Source: Acridotheres tristis
Taxonomy: Eukaryota; Chordata; Aves; Passeriformes; Sturnidae
DNA length: 64,000 nucleotides
Direction: 5' to 3'
Assembly (NCBI GenBank): GCA_037013685.1
Contig: CM072891.1
Coordinates: forward strand, 16,964,501 to 17,028,500
The position numbers and the translations under genes were made by a program. How positions within the stretch are numbered: the stretch's first letter is position 1; every line of letters starts with the position of its first letter. The notes below the pieces were generated by a model. It was not told the origin of the DNA. It worked only from the letters and a program-made list of their open reading frames with translations, and did no database searches. Of this stretch, positions 1 through 15,500 are shown piece after piece.

Positions 1-397
1 CCATCCTGTTGTTTTTTCACTCTGTAAAATAACACACCTTCAGATTTTTTTACCAAGTTACAGACTTAGCAACAGCCTAGGAGTGCATGTCTGCATCACC
101 AAACAGAGCATCACTACTTGCTTATGCAGCCTGATCACTGTGGAAAATAAGACTTCAGAGTTGCCAAAGTAACACCTCTGTCTTCCTGTATCCTGACAAG
201 GTGCCCAATTCAATAATTTCCAGGAACTACAGCTTGAGTCCAACATACAGAATACTAAAAAAAAATTATCTGAATGCATAGTGGACTACCTATACAAAAC
301 CTACACCTTCTGGGGAAGTTTATGTAAACAGGACAACTTATATATTAGCATAACCACACTAGTATTACCACATGTTCAAGTAAATCAGACTACTAAC
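1..397 (-). other. PDHX intron 7 (partial)
   Basis: This is intronic sequence downstream of the exon 7 donor on the minus strand. I see no further PDHX exon in it and no recognisable repeat. The open frames at 58-279 and 281-481 have no family features. Confidence 0.8.
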
Positions 398-545
398 CTT
401 TGGCCAATTCTTTTCTTAATTTCAAAACAGCATCAATGGCACAGTCAGCAGCAGCATATGCATGAGGTATGGTGGTTTTAGACTCTGTTAACCTCTTAGC
501 AATAACTCTTCGGATGTTGCTAGCTGGGATTTCTGTGAATGTGCC
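398..545 (-). CDS. PDHX: PDHX exon 7: start of inner (2-oxoacid dehydrogenase acyltransferase-like) domain
   Basis: This 148 bp exon encodes [20 protein letters not shown], then [20 protein letters not shown] and LKLRKELAK, the N-terminal part of the inner domain that assembles with the E2 core. The acceptor is TTTCTTTCAG and the donor is AAAG|GTTAGT. The donor is intact, so the gene continues left of the window. Confidence 0.95.
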
Positions 546-3500
546 CTGAAAGAAATCACATGCTGAGTATTACATGGCAGGACAGCAAACACACTTCCCC
601 TTTGCTGGAGGTACTCCTGCCCACATCAACTATCCCCTACACACCCAAAAGTGATACATTCCAACTACAATCCAACATCCAATTCATATGGCAAAGACCA
701 TTGAGTGTTCTAGTCTATTCCTATCAACTGGGATCAACACAACAGTTTTTACAGAATAATTCCACTTTACAGTACAGAATTAATCTTGTTTAAAAAAAAA
801 AAATCCAAATGCTGAGGCATTTATTTTCAGCCAGAGTATATGAGCACTATTCTATCTTCCAGGCTTGGCATATTGCTCAGATTATGCTTTGCTCCATTGA
901 AATTATAAAAACATTTCCTTGGTAAACTACTGCTTTTTCAATTCCCTGTGTAGCTCCTTAAGACAGGCTTTACTGCATCTTTTCTGCTATTCTTCTCTCT
1001 CCTTCAGATATATCCAGTAACGTTTCAATGGCCAACTTCTTCCTAGAGGCAGGTCAACTTGCAAGAAATCTCTTAAAATATTAGTCACTACAGAAAGCAG
1101 GAAGATAAATGATTCTGTAAAACATTATTTTGTATACTTAATCTTTAGCACACGTCCCCTGGACGTAAAAGGATTCATAGAATCCTTAGTGCATATTCAA
1201 TAGTACTCAACACACAAATTGCAATACATATGTTTTGGGGCAATCAGGGAAATGTTTTATTCTGTAATGGATCTAAGTCTGAGCTTTGGAGTTCTTTGTT
1301 TGACTCTTTGTACAGTGCAAAAAAAAAAAAAAAGAAAAGCAGCATTTTCTGAATATTATGAACTGTAGCTTCATTGTAAACTTCAGCCTAAAAAGAGATA
1401 TCAAATTTAGTTCTAGAGCCAGAAAATGTTTTTCACAAAAGCTTTTCAATTTCTACTAATGTGTATTTCAGCAAGGGCATTTATTCTTTAAGTCCGATGG
1501 TTTTTTATTTTTTCTGGTATCTCCAACATTTCAATTTAACATAGAAACTTATTTAGGTGCCAGAGTTTGCACAATTACTCTCCAAGGCAACCAAGAAGAC
1601 TTTTCCTTCCTCAATTCTTGACAACTCATTAATGGACACTTAGATCTGGCAGGAAAGCCAACAAATCAAGTACAGTAAAAATAAATCATAATTCTAGTTT
1701 CTCCAAGGCCTGCAATATAATTTTTTTCATCACTTCAATTTGCAAGCTGCACAAAATAGTATGCACACAATCATTTCAAGGATTCACAGTTTTAATTGCA
1801 TTATCTTAGAATCACTAAAAACTGCACATCACTGAGCTTGACTTCTGGGTGACCTTAGTTTCCTTCCTCTCTCCAGATGTAGAAATCTCAGAGCTACTGA
1901 AGCAGCTCAGCTGCAGCAATGCTGAAATGTTAGCAGAAGTGTTACCAGTGCAGCAGGCTGTCCTGGGGTGGAAACTGCTGGGATTGCTGGCCTTGGATAA
2001 GAAGGCACGGCTGTTGCTGGTGAAGGAGAAGGCACTGCAGCAGGAGCTGGAGAAACCACAGGTTTCAATTCACTGGGTTTACCTTTCTGCTTCTCTTGCA
2101 GAAGTTTGAGAGCATCCCTGGTGATTAAACACAGAAATATTAACAACAAAGAAACTATCTAACAATTACCAAAGTGTTACTATTACATCACTTATTCTAT
2201 TTAATTAGCCACTTCTGTACATTTAAATTTCTGTTGTCAAACCAAACATTAGGAAGGCGATTATTATTAAACGATTGCAATTTTTTGTTGCCTTTGTGGT
2301 ATTTTTAGAGTAAAACCCCGTTAATTTCCATGGCTAAAGGGCCTGAATATGCAGTAAGAGAAAATATTTGTGTTAGAGAAGCATAAAAATCATGATCAGT
2401 GAGCATGCAAAGTGATTTTTGAATTGCACTAACAATTGTTCTAAATAAGAGTACATTTATTCAGGCTATAAAGTCTCAAGTAAAAGCTGTTTCATCTGTT
2501 ATGTTTGAAATAATCTGAATTTAATGTGATTACTTAGTGCTAAGTGAAAATTAAGTAGCACATGTATCACTCATTTCTCTGCACCTTTCTGACATAAATT
2601 TTCAGAGTCAGGCACAGATGTTATACAGGCCCATACTTGCTAACATCACACTGGAGAAACAGAGCATTCTCCAAGGATTTTTTACTAATATTTTACTAAT
2701 ACAAAGGTTTTGAAACACAAGCCATAAATACTAAACGAAGCCATCTAATTTCAGTAGATTACTGCTTGAGAGACTATTCTTGAGTGACAGCCAAGAGTTT
2801 GTTACTAAATTTTTCTAAAAAGAACAAAATCTCAGGACATTATGCATTCTTAGTTCTTCCTAAAAAGTAGCACTCCAGAAACAAGAACTGAAAATTGAAA
2901 AGCTCTACATAATGCCTTTTACAACTGCTGACTTGCTTCAATTTATTCTTACCTTCAACACATACTTCAACAAATGATATTGAAAAGAAAAAAGTGAATG
3001 AGCTCAAGATAGAACTTCTTATTAAAAGCTGTTACTTGTTTTCCCAAATTAACATGCTAGTCAAAATTTGTTGTGTTTAGTATTTGACACAACTACTGTA
3101 CCAGGGGAAAAAAAACCAGATTTGATAGAATGAAAATCATTCCCATGACAATTTGAGACATAAAAAGTAGTGCATGACATAATGCAAGCTTTTTGGTTAA
3201 CATATTGGAAGCTACCAAAAAGTTGTTAAGGGTTTTCACTTGGCAGTCATAGGAGACACCATCTGGCTTTGGTGGTTTTTAGTGTGTTAATTGGAAAATA
3301 TATTGCCAAAATTGAGCTGATTTTCAGATTAATAGATTCACTCAAGACTTTCTGAAACTAACTTCTATTGTACAAAAGACACACATATAAAAATCAAAGT
3401 TCACATCTATTTGTTATACATACATACAAACAGAGATTCCCCCCATCAATTCCAAATTATTTAACTGGTTAAGAAAAACAGGTACAGCAAGGCTATGACT

Positions 3501-6500
3501 GTCATGGCTGCAACACTGCAAGCCTGAATGTCAGGAGATTTAGAAGAGGCATCAAAGCAAACAAAATTAAACAGGTTTAAGTACAAGTCAGGTAAATATA
3601 TATTTTATTACAACTGGAAAAGGAAGGGTTGGTCACATCTTTCCAACAACTCTATTAACTTCTATCAACATGGGTCAGTAACAGAGAAAGAAGAGAAGTA
3701 ATAAACATGAAAGAGCAGCCTGCTTTGCAGAAAAGAGAGGGGAGTTTAGTAAACATTTATTAAACAAAAATAAGCCTTACCAAACTATTATTATTAGAAA
3801 TAAGCAGATTCTGACAACACTCTTACACTTCAGTCTACCATTACTACAGAAGTGTGTAGTCTTTTCATTCCATGTTAGCCAAAATCCAAAGAATGCTGAA
3901 AGCAAACTGAGTATTTTGTGTTCAAAATATACTTTTCATAATATAGACAGGTTACACAGACACCTAAGAACCATCAAGGATCCAAGAGTGCAATGAGAGA
4001 TGCTTGGATTGACACAAACTTCCTGTGGTGACAGTTACTCTTACCAAATGGTACCTAACCCCTTTCCTGTGTGTCATATTCCCTTTTCACATGTTTACAC
4101 CTATTTACTCAAAATTCATCGATTTCCTGGAAGAAGGCAAAAGGTTAGCAGAGATTCAGAGCACATCAGAAACTCCCAGCTATCAGACTTACTGCTCTGT
4201 CATTATAGAAGGAACTCCCACCTCCCACATGGCACCTAACAAAGAGATCCCAGGGTCAGTTCATGCTCAATAAATGCACATTTAATTCCATTTCCAGAAA
4301 AACAGCACTCCATGTGTGTGCTGTGCCTTCTCTGCAAGCTGAAAATGCCTGAGCAGCTCAGAGATCCCAAGACACACTAACTTCAAAACAGCTGGGAGCA
4401 AAATAGCCTCAGAAAAACACAGTTCTCAGTAACCAGCCTTTTCATGGCTGCATTTATAAATCCCTAGACCACTATGAAATAGAATGGGAAAGAGCAGTAG
4501 TAGCTGAAACAATCAATTTTTTGTACTGGCACACCAACTTTCTAGGACATTTTTGATGAAAATTATATTAGGTTATCTAAGAGGATATTACTTAGAAATA
4601 ACAAATTAAAAAACCCTGCCCCTTCATTAAAAAAAAAAAATAAAATCACACACAAAACCAACAACAACAAAAAAGGCAGGAAAGAAAAGTGATTCAACCT
4701 TGAACAGACACATAAGAGAAATATCAATAAATAAAAGTATACAGATAAATAAAGTATTGCTCTACTAAGGGAGAGGGTCATGACAGAGAATGCCAGCTGG
4801 AAGTTCCAACTGCTGTTCCAAGCTTTACAGTGAATTGAATTTCAAGATAGAAAGTTGGGTGAAGGAATCTTGCTTGCTTACATAACTCGCTATCTTTCTT
4901 TTTTGTAATCTGGTGAGTGCAGCAAAGGAAATATTTCCCTGAATATCTGCAGCAGCTCTCTATAAAAATCTGCACATTTCATTTCAAACTGAATATAACA
5001 GACTCTGTAAGCATCTGAAAGATTAACCTCATTTCAAAAGAATGGTTAAAAACCTTCAGACATTCCTCATCTTAAATTGGCATTTAATAGTCAAATGTTT
5101 TGTAGGAAGAAAAACAGTTTTAAAAAGAAATTATTTTGCTAGATAATTCTCGTAACTACAGAAAAATCTTTGCTACATCTCCATGACAACAAGGAAATGT
5201 TAATTTGTTAGCTCAAAGTCCTAGAGGGTTTCCACCTGCCATAGCCTCGTTACACACCATAAATTACCATTACACTTACATAATTAAGAAAGAACTGTCT
5301 CTGATGATTTGCTGTTACATAGCACATTCCATCTATTCAATTCCTTATTACATCTCAACTCAGCCAAAGGTCATAAGAACAAAAAAAAAAAAAAGAAAAG
5401 CTTCGAATAAACTGTCTGCCACTTTTCTGGCTCCAGTTCCAAGTTACCCTGACCTGGTCCTGGCTGTCTTTGCATGGAAATAAAATAATAGCAGCCAACA
5501 AAGTGTGTGTAAGTGAATGATGGTATGTGTCAAAAGGAATAATTTACTGAGAACAAAAATAGTTATTTCTGCCAATATCCTCACTACCAATAACATACAT
5601 TCTCGTGTGAAGAGAATGCATGATTTCAAGGCTAAATGCACTGCATCTACCACATTTTTTACACTCAACTTTCTCACTCAAAGTCTTGAGTCCCAATTGG
5701 AATACTCAGAAAGGTATAAAAAACCACTATATCATAACAAACCACAGCTTTGCAAACAAACATTCTTTAAATGTTTCTTCCTAACAAACATCATAGAGAG
5801 GAAAAAGAAAAACATGAGAAAAATAGAAATCTGAAATTTCTTATTGTTACACTTCATTGCTCCTCCTACCCTAATAAAAATAGGAAAAAATTAAATCCTG
5901 ACAGGTTTCAGAAGAGAACTGCAGCAAAAAAAAAAAAAAAAAAAAAAAGATAATGGACTCCCTGAAGAAAAGGAGTTGAAGGCCGCTGGTATTTTATTTT
6001 GGCTCTGTATGCATCTTGGGAAGCAAAACTCTTGAGATCCACAATGGTAGCTAACAGTGGTGCTTAGGAAGCAATAGGCACCATTAGGTGCAGGAAATGT
6101 GACAGCAGTACCACATAGCTAAGATGGGACTTAAGAAATACAAACATATTTTTTTGTTTTTTTTCCTAATTAAAGGCTTCTTCAAATACTTCCTAAACCA
6201 TTCTCCTTTCCAACAGATTTTTCAAATTTAACTAAACCCATCCCATACATGGAACAAAGACACGGCTTTTTTAATAAACAAACTTCAATCTAATGGAAGT
6301 TGCTCTAGTATCAAAAGTTGTAGGTTTACCAAATTATCTACATACTCTTTAGTGAAGATTCCTCGAGGCCCAGTAGGTGTAACATTGCTTGGATCTAGTC
6401 CGTGTGTCTCCAGAATGTTGCGAGCTGCAGGACTTAAACGAACCCTGAAGAAAAAATGGGAAAGTATAATAAATTATTTAAATAGTAAGATTAATTTATT

Positions 6501-9500
6501 TCATTAATGTACATCGTGATAAACTGCATTTATCTCTGGTAGGCTACAAAGCACAGTACACTGGTACAGAGTACCCAGTGCATTTTAATGATTTGTTTTC
6601 TGATACGAGGAGAAAAGCCAACATGTAGAGAAAATGTTTTAGAATTCTCAGATACAAAGCAACAACATGCTCATAAAAGAATAAAAACATGCTTTCAGGT
6701 CTTTCCACAAAATCTCTTATTCATTATTTCCTAAAGGAGACTATATTTGCATGACATTGAATTTTAAGAATGGTCCATTAAGCCCTTGCCAAAAAACCCC
6801 ATGTCATAAATGATCATTTGGTTCTAAACACGCTGATACATCTCTAAGAGTTGCAGTGAAATAGAACTTCTGATGTTCTTAGGTACTAAAATGAAAGACA
6901 TAATCCTTTCAAGGATCCTTCTGTGGATCATCCTCCTACTACAGGTAATGCCTGGGCAATGACCTCAGTTGTCTTCCACTTGCATGACAAAAGCCTAAAT
7001 GCTGGCAGCATTTAGAACACGGCAAACCTGACAGAAAAGGTAATGAGGTGTGGAGGGAAAAAAAAGCACAAGGAAGGAGCAATACCTCCACACGATGTAT
7101 CCTGGGACACAAAGTGATTTGAATTATTGTCACCTGACTAACACTCTGGAGCTGACCACTGCTCCAAGATGTTTGCAATGCTTAGAATACCAACAGATCC
7201 AAACCAAACTAACAAAGAGCACATAAACCGACTGGTTTAATGTTTTCAGAACAGTGGAGTGCAAAAAGCTTAGAGTAATTTTTTTTCTAATATCAAAAAT
7301 GCAAGAGCTAGGAAGGATTTTGGAGTGTGCCATTTCTTTGTCCATTTTTTTCTCCTCAAATAAATAGAAAACAAGTAATAGGTACACCTAACATCTGATG
7401 CATAAGTACTATTGTCCATCCTGTATTAGCATAATTTCTTGTCAACTGTAAGGTTAGAATCCTTCATAATTTAATTGCAGGACAGAATAAAAGCACATTT
7501 AATTACAGTAACATTATGTTGTTTGAATTGATTTACAGGGATTATGAACAAAGAAATAGTCCAGGCCTGCAAGGTTTATCACCTCACTCATACTGAAACA
7601 CTCTCAAACTAACAGCCTACTACTGGGTAAAAAGAGACAAAAATATTTCTTGGTTTAGTTCTACTAATCTAATGAAGAGTTCTCTTTCACAACAAACATA
7701 GAAACTTACTGCAATTTCCCAGGTTGATGTTGCAGTTTAGGAGAGGCTGAAACCGAAGGAGCTGCAGGAGCTGGGGCAGGTGGAGCCACAGAAGATGGAG
7801 CACCAGCATCAGCTGGTATTTCAACCTGCTTCCAGTCCTGTCCTTCCTCTACCAGCAGACCAATTAGTGAGCCCAAGCGAACATTTTTGCTTCCTTCTTC
7901 TACCTAAATTAAGAACATTAAGTTACATATTACATTGTCTGCTCTAATATGACTAAAGCCAGTAGATGTCAAAGTTTCAGGCATATTAATGACAATTCAT
8001 CAGTAAGATATATCCCATTTTACTGCTACTTTTAATAAAATATTTCAAGACTGAAATTAATTATAATTGCTATTATAAGGAGAGGAACATTAAATTATGC
8101 CCCAAATCCCATACACCTAAAGTTAGCACTCAGAAATCAAAGTAACGTTTTATACACACAGCCTTTGCAGCTCAGAACTAGAATAGATGAAAAATTGTTA
8201 CAAGTTTGCTTTTTATCCCCTGGATTTTTGAGTCATTGCTACATTTTCATTACTCACAATAACTAGAACTCGAACTTCTACACTGGTATCTAAGACCTTT
8301 TACTTACTAAAAGCACTTAACTTACTCATTCCATCGACTTACTTACTTGCTTATACTCAAACTTAAACTTATACCTCTATTTTATTTGTGAGTGGCTTAA
8401 CATCCTTCAATCCATCCAAAGGCTTTAATTCAATCCCTACACTCTGATTTCTCTCTGAAGAATTCAGAGAGACCCCTGACTTACTGACTCCAACAGGGCT
8501 GAAGCACTTCTCCTAACAAAGACAGGCTGAGAGAGCTGGGGTTGCTGAGCCTGCAGAAGAGAAGGCTCTGGAGAGACATTACAGCAGCCTCCAGTACTTA
8601 CAAGGGTCTTAAAAAAGGGAGGGAGAGGGTCTTTTTATACAGGCAGGAAAAGGGGCATTGGTTCAACCATCAAAGAGGGCAAGTTTAGATTAGAAAGAAA
8701 TGCTTTACTCCAAGGTGGTAAAGACTGGAACCCTGTAAGGGTTGTGGATGCCCTGCTCCTGGAAGCATTCAGGGCCAGGTTGGATGGGGCCCTGTGCAAC
8801 CTGATCTAGTGAATGGCATCCCTGGTACAAGATGATCTTTAAAGGCCCTTACAACCCAAAACATTCTATAGTTCTATGTAGCCAAGAAGGGTCAAAAAAA
8901 CCCTAGCTTTGCTGACAAACCAACAAAGCACAGGTGACCATGACAGGGAAAAAAACCTGGAGATAAAGTGAACAAAGAAGTAGAATTCCCTTAGGGCTTT
9001 TGCCACTGCAGCATAGTGCTTTAGTCATTAACAAATATATACTAAAGTAAATGTTTATGGGAAGAATGGGAAGAAAAAGAGACAGAACTTATGCTGGCTC
9101 ATTCTGTGGTAGATTTTTTTATGCAAAGTGGTTTCCATACCAATTTCTCAATTAGGTCATGAATGAGAAAATGGTGAGATACTAATATTAAGGAAACCTT
9201 CCTGTCTGACTGTCCAAGAGCCACTCTGGCAATCACAGTCCCGCCACAGGGACCAAAGCCCCTTTAGAGTGGGTGGCTCCAGTGACCCCATGAGCCTCAT
9301 CTGGCCCCCACACCCAGACAGGGCTTCCTCACCAGGCTGACCCTGGATTTCCCATAGCAGAATCTCAGACATGAATCCCTAAAGCAATTTTAACTGTGGC
9401 CCAGTAACACAAAACCAGCTCGAGCTGGTGCCTCTGGAGAGGGAGCCTGAACAAAGCAATCCCTGTGCTTCCCTACCCTCAGTCTGTGCTGCTGGGACAG

Positions 9501-12500
9501 TCCTCCTGCTGTGTCCCCGTGTCAGGTCCCCTGGCCAGTGCCACAGGTCCCTGTGCCCTTTGCTGTGCTAAGGGTCAGCACCAGGTCACAGCCCCCTCCT
9601 TGTCTGGGGCTCCCACCACATCTCCCAGCCAGGGCAAACCTGCAGCTCCCACTGCAGCTGCACAGCCAGTACCTGCTCCAAGTGTATCCCTCAACAATTA
9701 ATTACAGTTCTTAAACTATCATTCATCATCTGTTTTATTCCAAATTGAACTGCAAAGTATTTTAGGGAAGGAAAAAAAAAAAGAAAATCAGTGTTAATTT
9801 AAGAAGCAACTCTACTGAAAGAATAATCATCATTCTGAAATTACCCTTCTAATACTTCATTCAGTTATTTAATCTTTTACTGCATTTTACACTGAATCAA
9901 ATGTGATCATTATAAGACTTATGCAGATAGAGAAGAAATATATATGCATGAGTTTCTATATTACTGTTAGCCTGCTCTTCCTAAACCATACATAGGTTTT
10001 AGAGTCAAGAAAAACTAAGAAGGGTTACAGAAGTTGAATTAATTTAACCTAATGAACCTCCTATCTTTAAATGCAAAACTCAAAGCATTAAGCAGACAGT
10101 GTGCCCATTTGACTCAAATTTTCCATACTAAACTCCACCAAGATGATTCAGAATTGTAGCTGGCATCAAAAGGCACACCATTTTTGCTTCATTTCTTTTA
10201 GGAAGTGAGTGAAATTCAGCCAGAAGATAGCTCACAGACACAAAACATTGTTTAATTCCCATCGACTACATCACATGTGAAACTTCTGAGTGGCCCTTGG
10301 AAAGACAATCTTTTCAATAAGTAATTATCATCCCATCCACAAACCTGACACAGCTCATTTTCTAAGCCTTACAAAAACATCTACAGAACACCTAAATACA
10401 GAGCAGAAACATCCACCCAGATGCTGCAGAAAGACAAAAAAGAATCACACCTGAGCTAGGGAAAAAAAGAAAAAAAATCGGAACATTTCTAATCTTATTG
10501 CTCTCTTGTTATTTTCGTTTCTGAAATATCAGGTTTTTTTCTGTATTTTTTAGGAGACTGGAATAAAAGCCTGTCTATTCTGTACTCTAATTCTTAGGCT
10601 CATCATTTCTAGATTCCAAGGATTAAGAGAAGTTATTAAAAATTTGGTTTGCATAATGATCTGTTCATGTTACTCCAATAAAGCTGCCTCTCTTCCCTTA
10701 TTCTGAAAGACATTATAGTTATTTTCTACCTCCTGGCATCTCCTTCTCAGGTTTAGCTCTTAGCTTTGGATTGTTACTGGATGATATGGATATAACTAAG
10801 GCTGAATGTCACTGCTCCATGACACTGATATAATGTAGCTGCTGGAAAGTCTGGCTTTGATCTATCAAAAAACGTGCCACAAGAGCAATACACACAGAGA
10901 AATTCTGAAATTTACAGTTCATTTGAAATACAAGACAGGAAACAAAAAAACCCACAGCTTCCGAAATACTAATGTTACTTGAAGTCACTATGAATTACTA
11001 CTAAAAATAACTAGCAAATTTCAAAATTTTTAATATCTCTCTAGGATTAATTCTTTAATACTTTTGACAGAGAGAATCTCCATATCTCCCCCTCACATTA
11101 TCTAACAAAGCAGTTTCTGCAAATGCAGAATAAGTTGCCCAAGCTTTTGTCAAGGCTATTAGGAGCAAACTGACATTCAGAAACATTCAAAACTGAAGAA
11201 GAGAGATTTAAAAATAGTGAAAGCAATTAATTAAATAACGGCATGGAGACTAAACACAGATTAAAAAACACATCCAATGTGAGACTTCATCCTGGCATAG
11301 CAGAATAGATCCTCTGAAACTTATTAAATGTGTTGCTCCATAGCTGAACACAAATTTAGCAACACAAAAGAAGGAAACAGATTTTAAAAACTCTTGTCTA
11401 TATACACTAGTGTTCAAATGCAAGTTATGCTGTAGAAATTGAACACTAATGACAGTTTTTGTAAGCCCTGATAGAGTTCATTTACAGCTGAGTTCCATCT
11501 TACATCCCCTCTCCTCCCTACCCCAGCCCATCTCTCTTGAGACTTTCACTTTTGCAAAGGATGTTGCCTTTGCTTATACAAAAAAGGAAGATCCCAAACA
11601 GAACATCCTTCTCCAATGCTGCCACACAGGAAACCACTCTGCCTTTTCTGGTTTTGCAAAGGATAACTGTGCAAATACATTCTGATGTAAGAAAATGCAA
11701 CTGTAGCAGAGATAGGAAGTCTAATATACCAATCCAAAAAGCTTTTGTAAAAGCAGCAGAAACACGTGTCTCACTGTGTCTAGGATAGAATTTTCTCATG
11801 GCTCCAGGAACTAGTTTGTGCCCATGCCAGTTCTGCTGTTTCCTAAGTAGCTGGATTGCAATTAATACCAGTATGCCTAATTTGTATGATTATGTGATCC
11901 ATACCTCATGGGTAGATATTCCCAAATGAGACCTCCCTAACCAAATGACATAATATTTACTGAAAGTATACATCTCTCATATTTTTATTCATTTTATTCT
12001 AAATTCTTGCAATTCACCCTGTTGTTTAATTACTGTGAAGGGAGAGAAGGAACAGCTGAAACTGCTTCAGAAAATTTCCTACTCATCCCAGTTTTTGTTC
12101 TTTATATTAAGCTTAATCAATCTAAATTAAGAGGAAATTATTGACTCCAAGAACTGTTCTCTGGGTCAGCCCATCTTGTACAACATTCCACCTTGAATGA
12201 CTAGCACAGGACAATCTAGCACAGAGATGACACATCCTGGGTAAAGTACCACCCAAAATTCCATATTCCAATTGATTGTTAATTGCTTTCCTGCAACTCT
12301 TTATGGACATAACTCACCAGGTGTTAAGACATACAAAACAACTTAATTCAATCAGGTTAAGTGAAATATCCATTAACTATATACAGAATCATGTACCAAT
12401 AGTCTGCTACACACATGGCAAAAATAGAGCAATTATTTCTCCCCAGGAATGCAAGCAAGTGCATTTTTCGGAATGCTGAACAGAAATTTAGTTATCTAAA

Positions 12501-15500
12501 CTAGTTTTTGAGGCAATATGCTAAACAATAGTCTGAAGTTATATCACCCTACTGAGAAATGCAGGATTCCTACCAGGATTTTAGCCAATATGCCTTCATC
12601 ACTTGATTCCATGGCAACCACTGCTTTGTCTGTTTCAATTTCACACAGCACATCTCCAACACTCACTGTGTCACCTGCAAAACACAACAGAACTTCAGAA
12701 TACTTACCTTAATTTCCTTTCAGATTTGTTTAACCATGGAAGACACATATTCACCATATAATATGGTAATTTTGGATCCTTCAATATATTTTATAGCGAG
12801 TTGATCTCCCATCATAACTTATTGTATCTTTCCAAATAAAATCACCAAGATTCAAGAACCACAAACTGCTTTGGCAGAACACTGACATGCTTCAAGAACT
12901 GATGTTTACAGCAGCCTTTCCAAGAGGAAGTACACATTTATTTCCAGAATCCTGTATTCAGTAGCACTGCCATGAATAAAATACTGAGCCTTCCATGTTC
13001 ACTGCTAGCCACCAGTCAGAGCAAGGTATCTAATACTGCTTGGGACAATGGTACACAGTTCTGTAACTGGTGTCTACACTATTAAAGACATTCAAATAAA
13101 AATCTCAGGAATTTTAATGTCTTTGGGAAAGCACAGCTGCAAGATTGCTTAATCTCCTATATGGTTCAGACAGGTCTTTTTAAGCATTCATTCATACTTA
13201 CTTTATGAAATAAAAATACACACAAGTGCTATAAATTGCCTTTGCTACATTACACAAATCCAAGATTAATTCTGAAGCATACTCTTCTTCTGCTTTTGAA
13301 GAATCTCTGTATCTGCTAGCAGATGATAAAGATATTATGTATCTGGATTATTTCAACAAATCAATACTAACTAGATGCCTAACATTAAAACTGACATTGC
13401 ATTAAAAACTGTGAGGCAGTTGAATGTTTTGGCTTCCAACAAGATACAGCTTTTATTCCTTACAGAGACGACACATACAAGCCTAAAACATGCCTACAAT
13501 TTTATATGAAGTAAAATTTTAATATTTCCCCATTACCAGAAATGCTGCAACAGCATTAGCTGTCCAAGCATTTAGCTTAACTACTGATTAACTACTCTAT
13601 TATGCTTAAGGAGCAGAATTAAAACCTAGTGCAGGTTATCACCTACATTTAGGCAAGAGACAACATTATTAAAAAAAAAAATGATTTCCCCTTTCAGGAC
13701 TACATGAATTAGAAAGGGAAAATGAGGTGTTGTATCTCATTTGTGTTGAATGAAAACATCAAAAGCTCAGTCACCTACATAGTTTTATAAGTCATAAACA
13801 TTCCAATTACAGAAATTGGTAGAGAAATATACATCATCTTTTTAATGTAATAATCTAACAGCCACATTCCCGTTTGCAATAACTAGAGCATGAACAGTTT
13901 ATAAGAGGAAGTCAAAACTCCAGGCTCTATATGAGTGTTTTAATCTCACTGGATCATTAATTCAAGGAGGCCATACATCAGATCATTAGGCAAGTACTTC
14001 TCAGCTGTTCGGAAATCAAATTGTTGGGCAAATTGTGTAATTTCCAGAGCTAAGATTGGCAAGCAGAAAGGAGGCTAACTCTGTATCCTGATCTGCATTC
14101 TGCACCATTATGAAGAAATCTCAGAGTGAAGTGCTCAGAGCCCAGCAGCAGCACCTCCAGCAGGGGAGGCCACCAAAGACAAACACCTGCATCCCTGTGT
14201 TTGTCACACATCACATCTCAGCTTGGCTAAAACTAAAAAACTAAGTGTTGTCTTGCACAGGGAGAGCAAGAGGAAAAGTCTTTAGAGAACTGGATAAACC
14301 ACTTTCCACTTTCTTTTTGTTTTCCTTTCATTGCTGCAGCCCTAAACTTACCACAAATTTGAAAGGCAATTGAATAAATGCAGTATAAAACTTCATAAGA
14401 ATTCATTTCACTGCAGCATTCAAGTCCTGTGAGTGTTTCAGCACCCAAGTGCAATACAAGGACTACTTTCATTAGAGATTGCAGTATTTGTGATAGCTCT
14501 TAACTGATGCCCAGTTTGATGTCAATTACAAATCAGCTTTCCTAATAATTAGGATTGGAAAGAGCACTTTTGCAAAGCATATCTTTGCTCTTACACTATA
14601 AACTGAGAGAGCAGTATTTGCAGCAAAAGTTGCCTGAACCAGAGCGCTCTAAGATTACAAATAACACCCTTGAAAATTTTGGGGTGAGTTCAGGTTTGGG
14701 TTTTTTTTGGTATTTTGCTTCTTAATTTGTTTTTTGTTTGGTTTTAATGGTTAAATTGCCATAGCTAAGCTGAATGGTTAGGATCTCTGCTGAAGCAGAG
14801 TCTCCTTCTAGGAGATCCAATTGGCATCCAATACCCTTAGTGCTCTGTCCAACTACTGACAGACAAGTATCCAAATCACAAGACACTAACTGCATTTCTT
14901 CATGTTGCAAATAAAATCAGAGTTGACTGAACACAGATACTGAAGTCCCTGGAGCTGATGTCTCAAAAGGTAGCAGAGTTACACTGCATGTGGAAGCTGC
15001 CAGCAATGTTGTATCTTCTGTTTTCTGCCCACATTAACAAGAGGATTTTGGTCTCCTGGGCTGTCAGTCTACCATCTTTCATCAACATTAAATTCATACA
15101 TAATAAATAGAAGTTTTTAGAAACGTAGTTTTATCCCTGTGAAAATGACTTTATTACCCACAGGAATCAACATGAAACCGCATTAACAATGAGAAGGAAA
15201 AGTAAAGCTATCAGTTAAATTCAGCTCTTTCCCTTCTGTGGCAGTGAAATTATCTGTCCATCCTGTGAAACCATAAAATGAAAACACTTGACATTTACAC
15301 AAAGAACAGAAAGATTATCAAAATAGTATTATACTGACCCCTTCTGGTTAAACAGTGGAAAAAACATTTCACATGCAAGCAGCTTGCTTCTGTCAACTGC
15401 TTAAAAAGATTTATTTTCTTGGACAATTCAATTGCCAAACGTTTCTATTCAGCAATAACACTACTTTTACATGGCAAACACTCCAGACAATCAAGTAGTT

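Larger units (their letters stand above)
7904..12573 (-). other. PDHX intron 3
   Basis: A 4.7 kb intron. It holds a degenerate ACTT/CTTA stretch at about 8,297-8,372, a CR1 3' end at 8,501-8,879, and a GC-rich, repeat-like block at about 9,190-9,690 that I cannot classify. The remainder is AT-rich with nothing recognised. Confidence 0.8.

Noticed and set aside
5517..5834. 105-codon frame in PDHX intron 5
   Set aside because: Low-complexity Lys/Asn/Thr composition typical of AT-rich chance frames, and located inside an intron.
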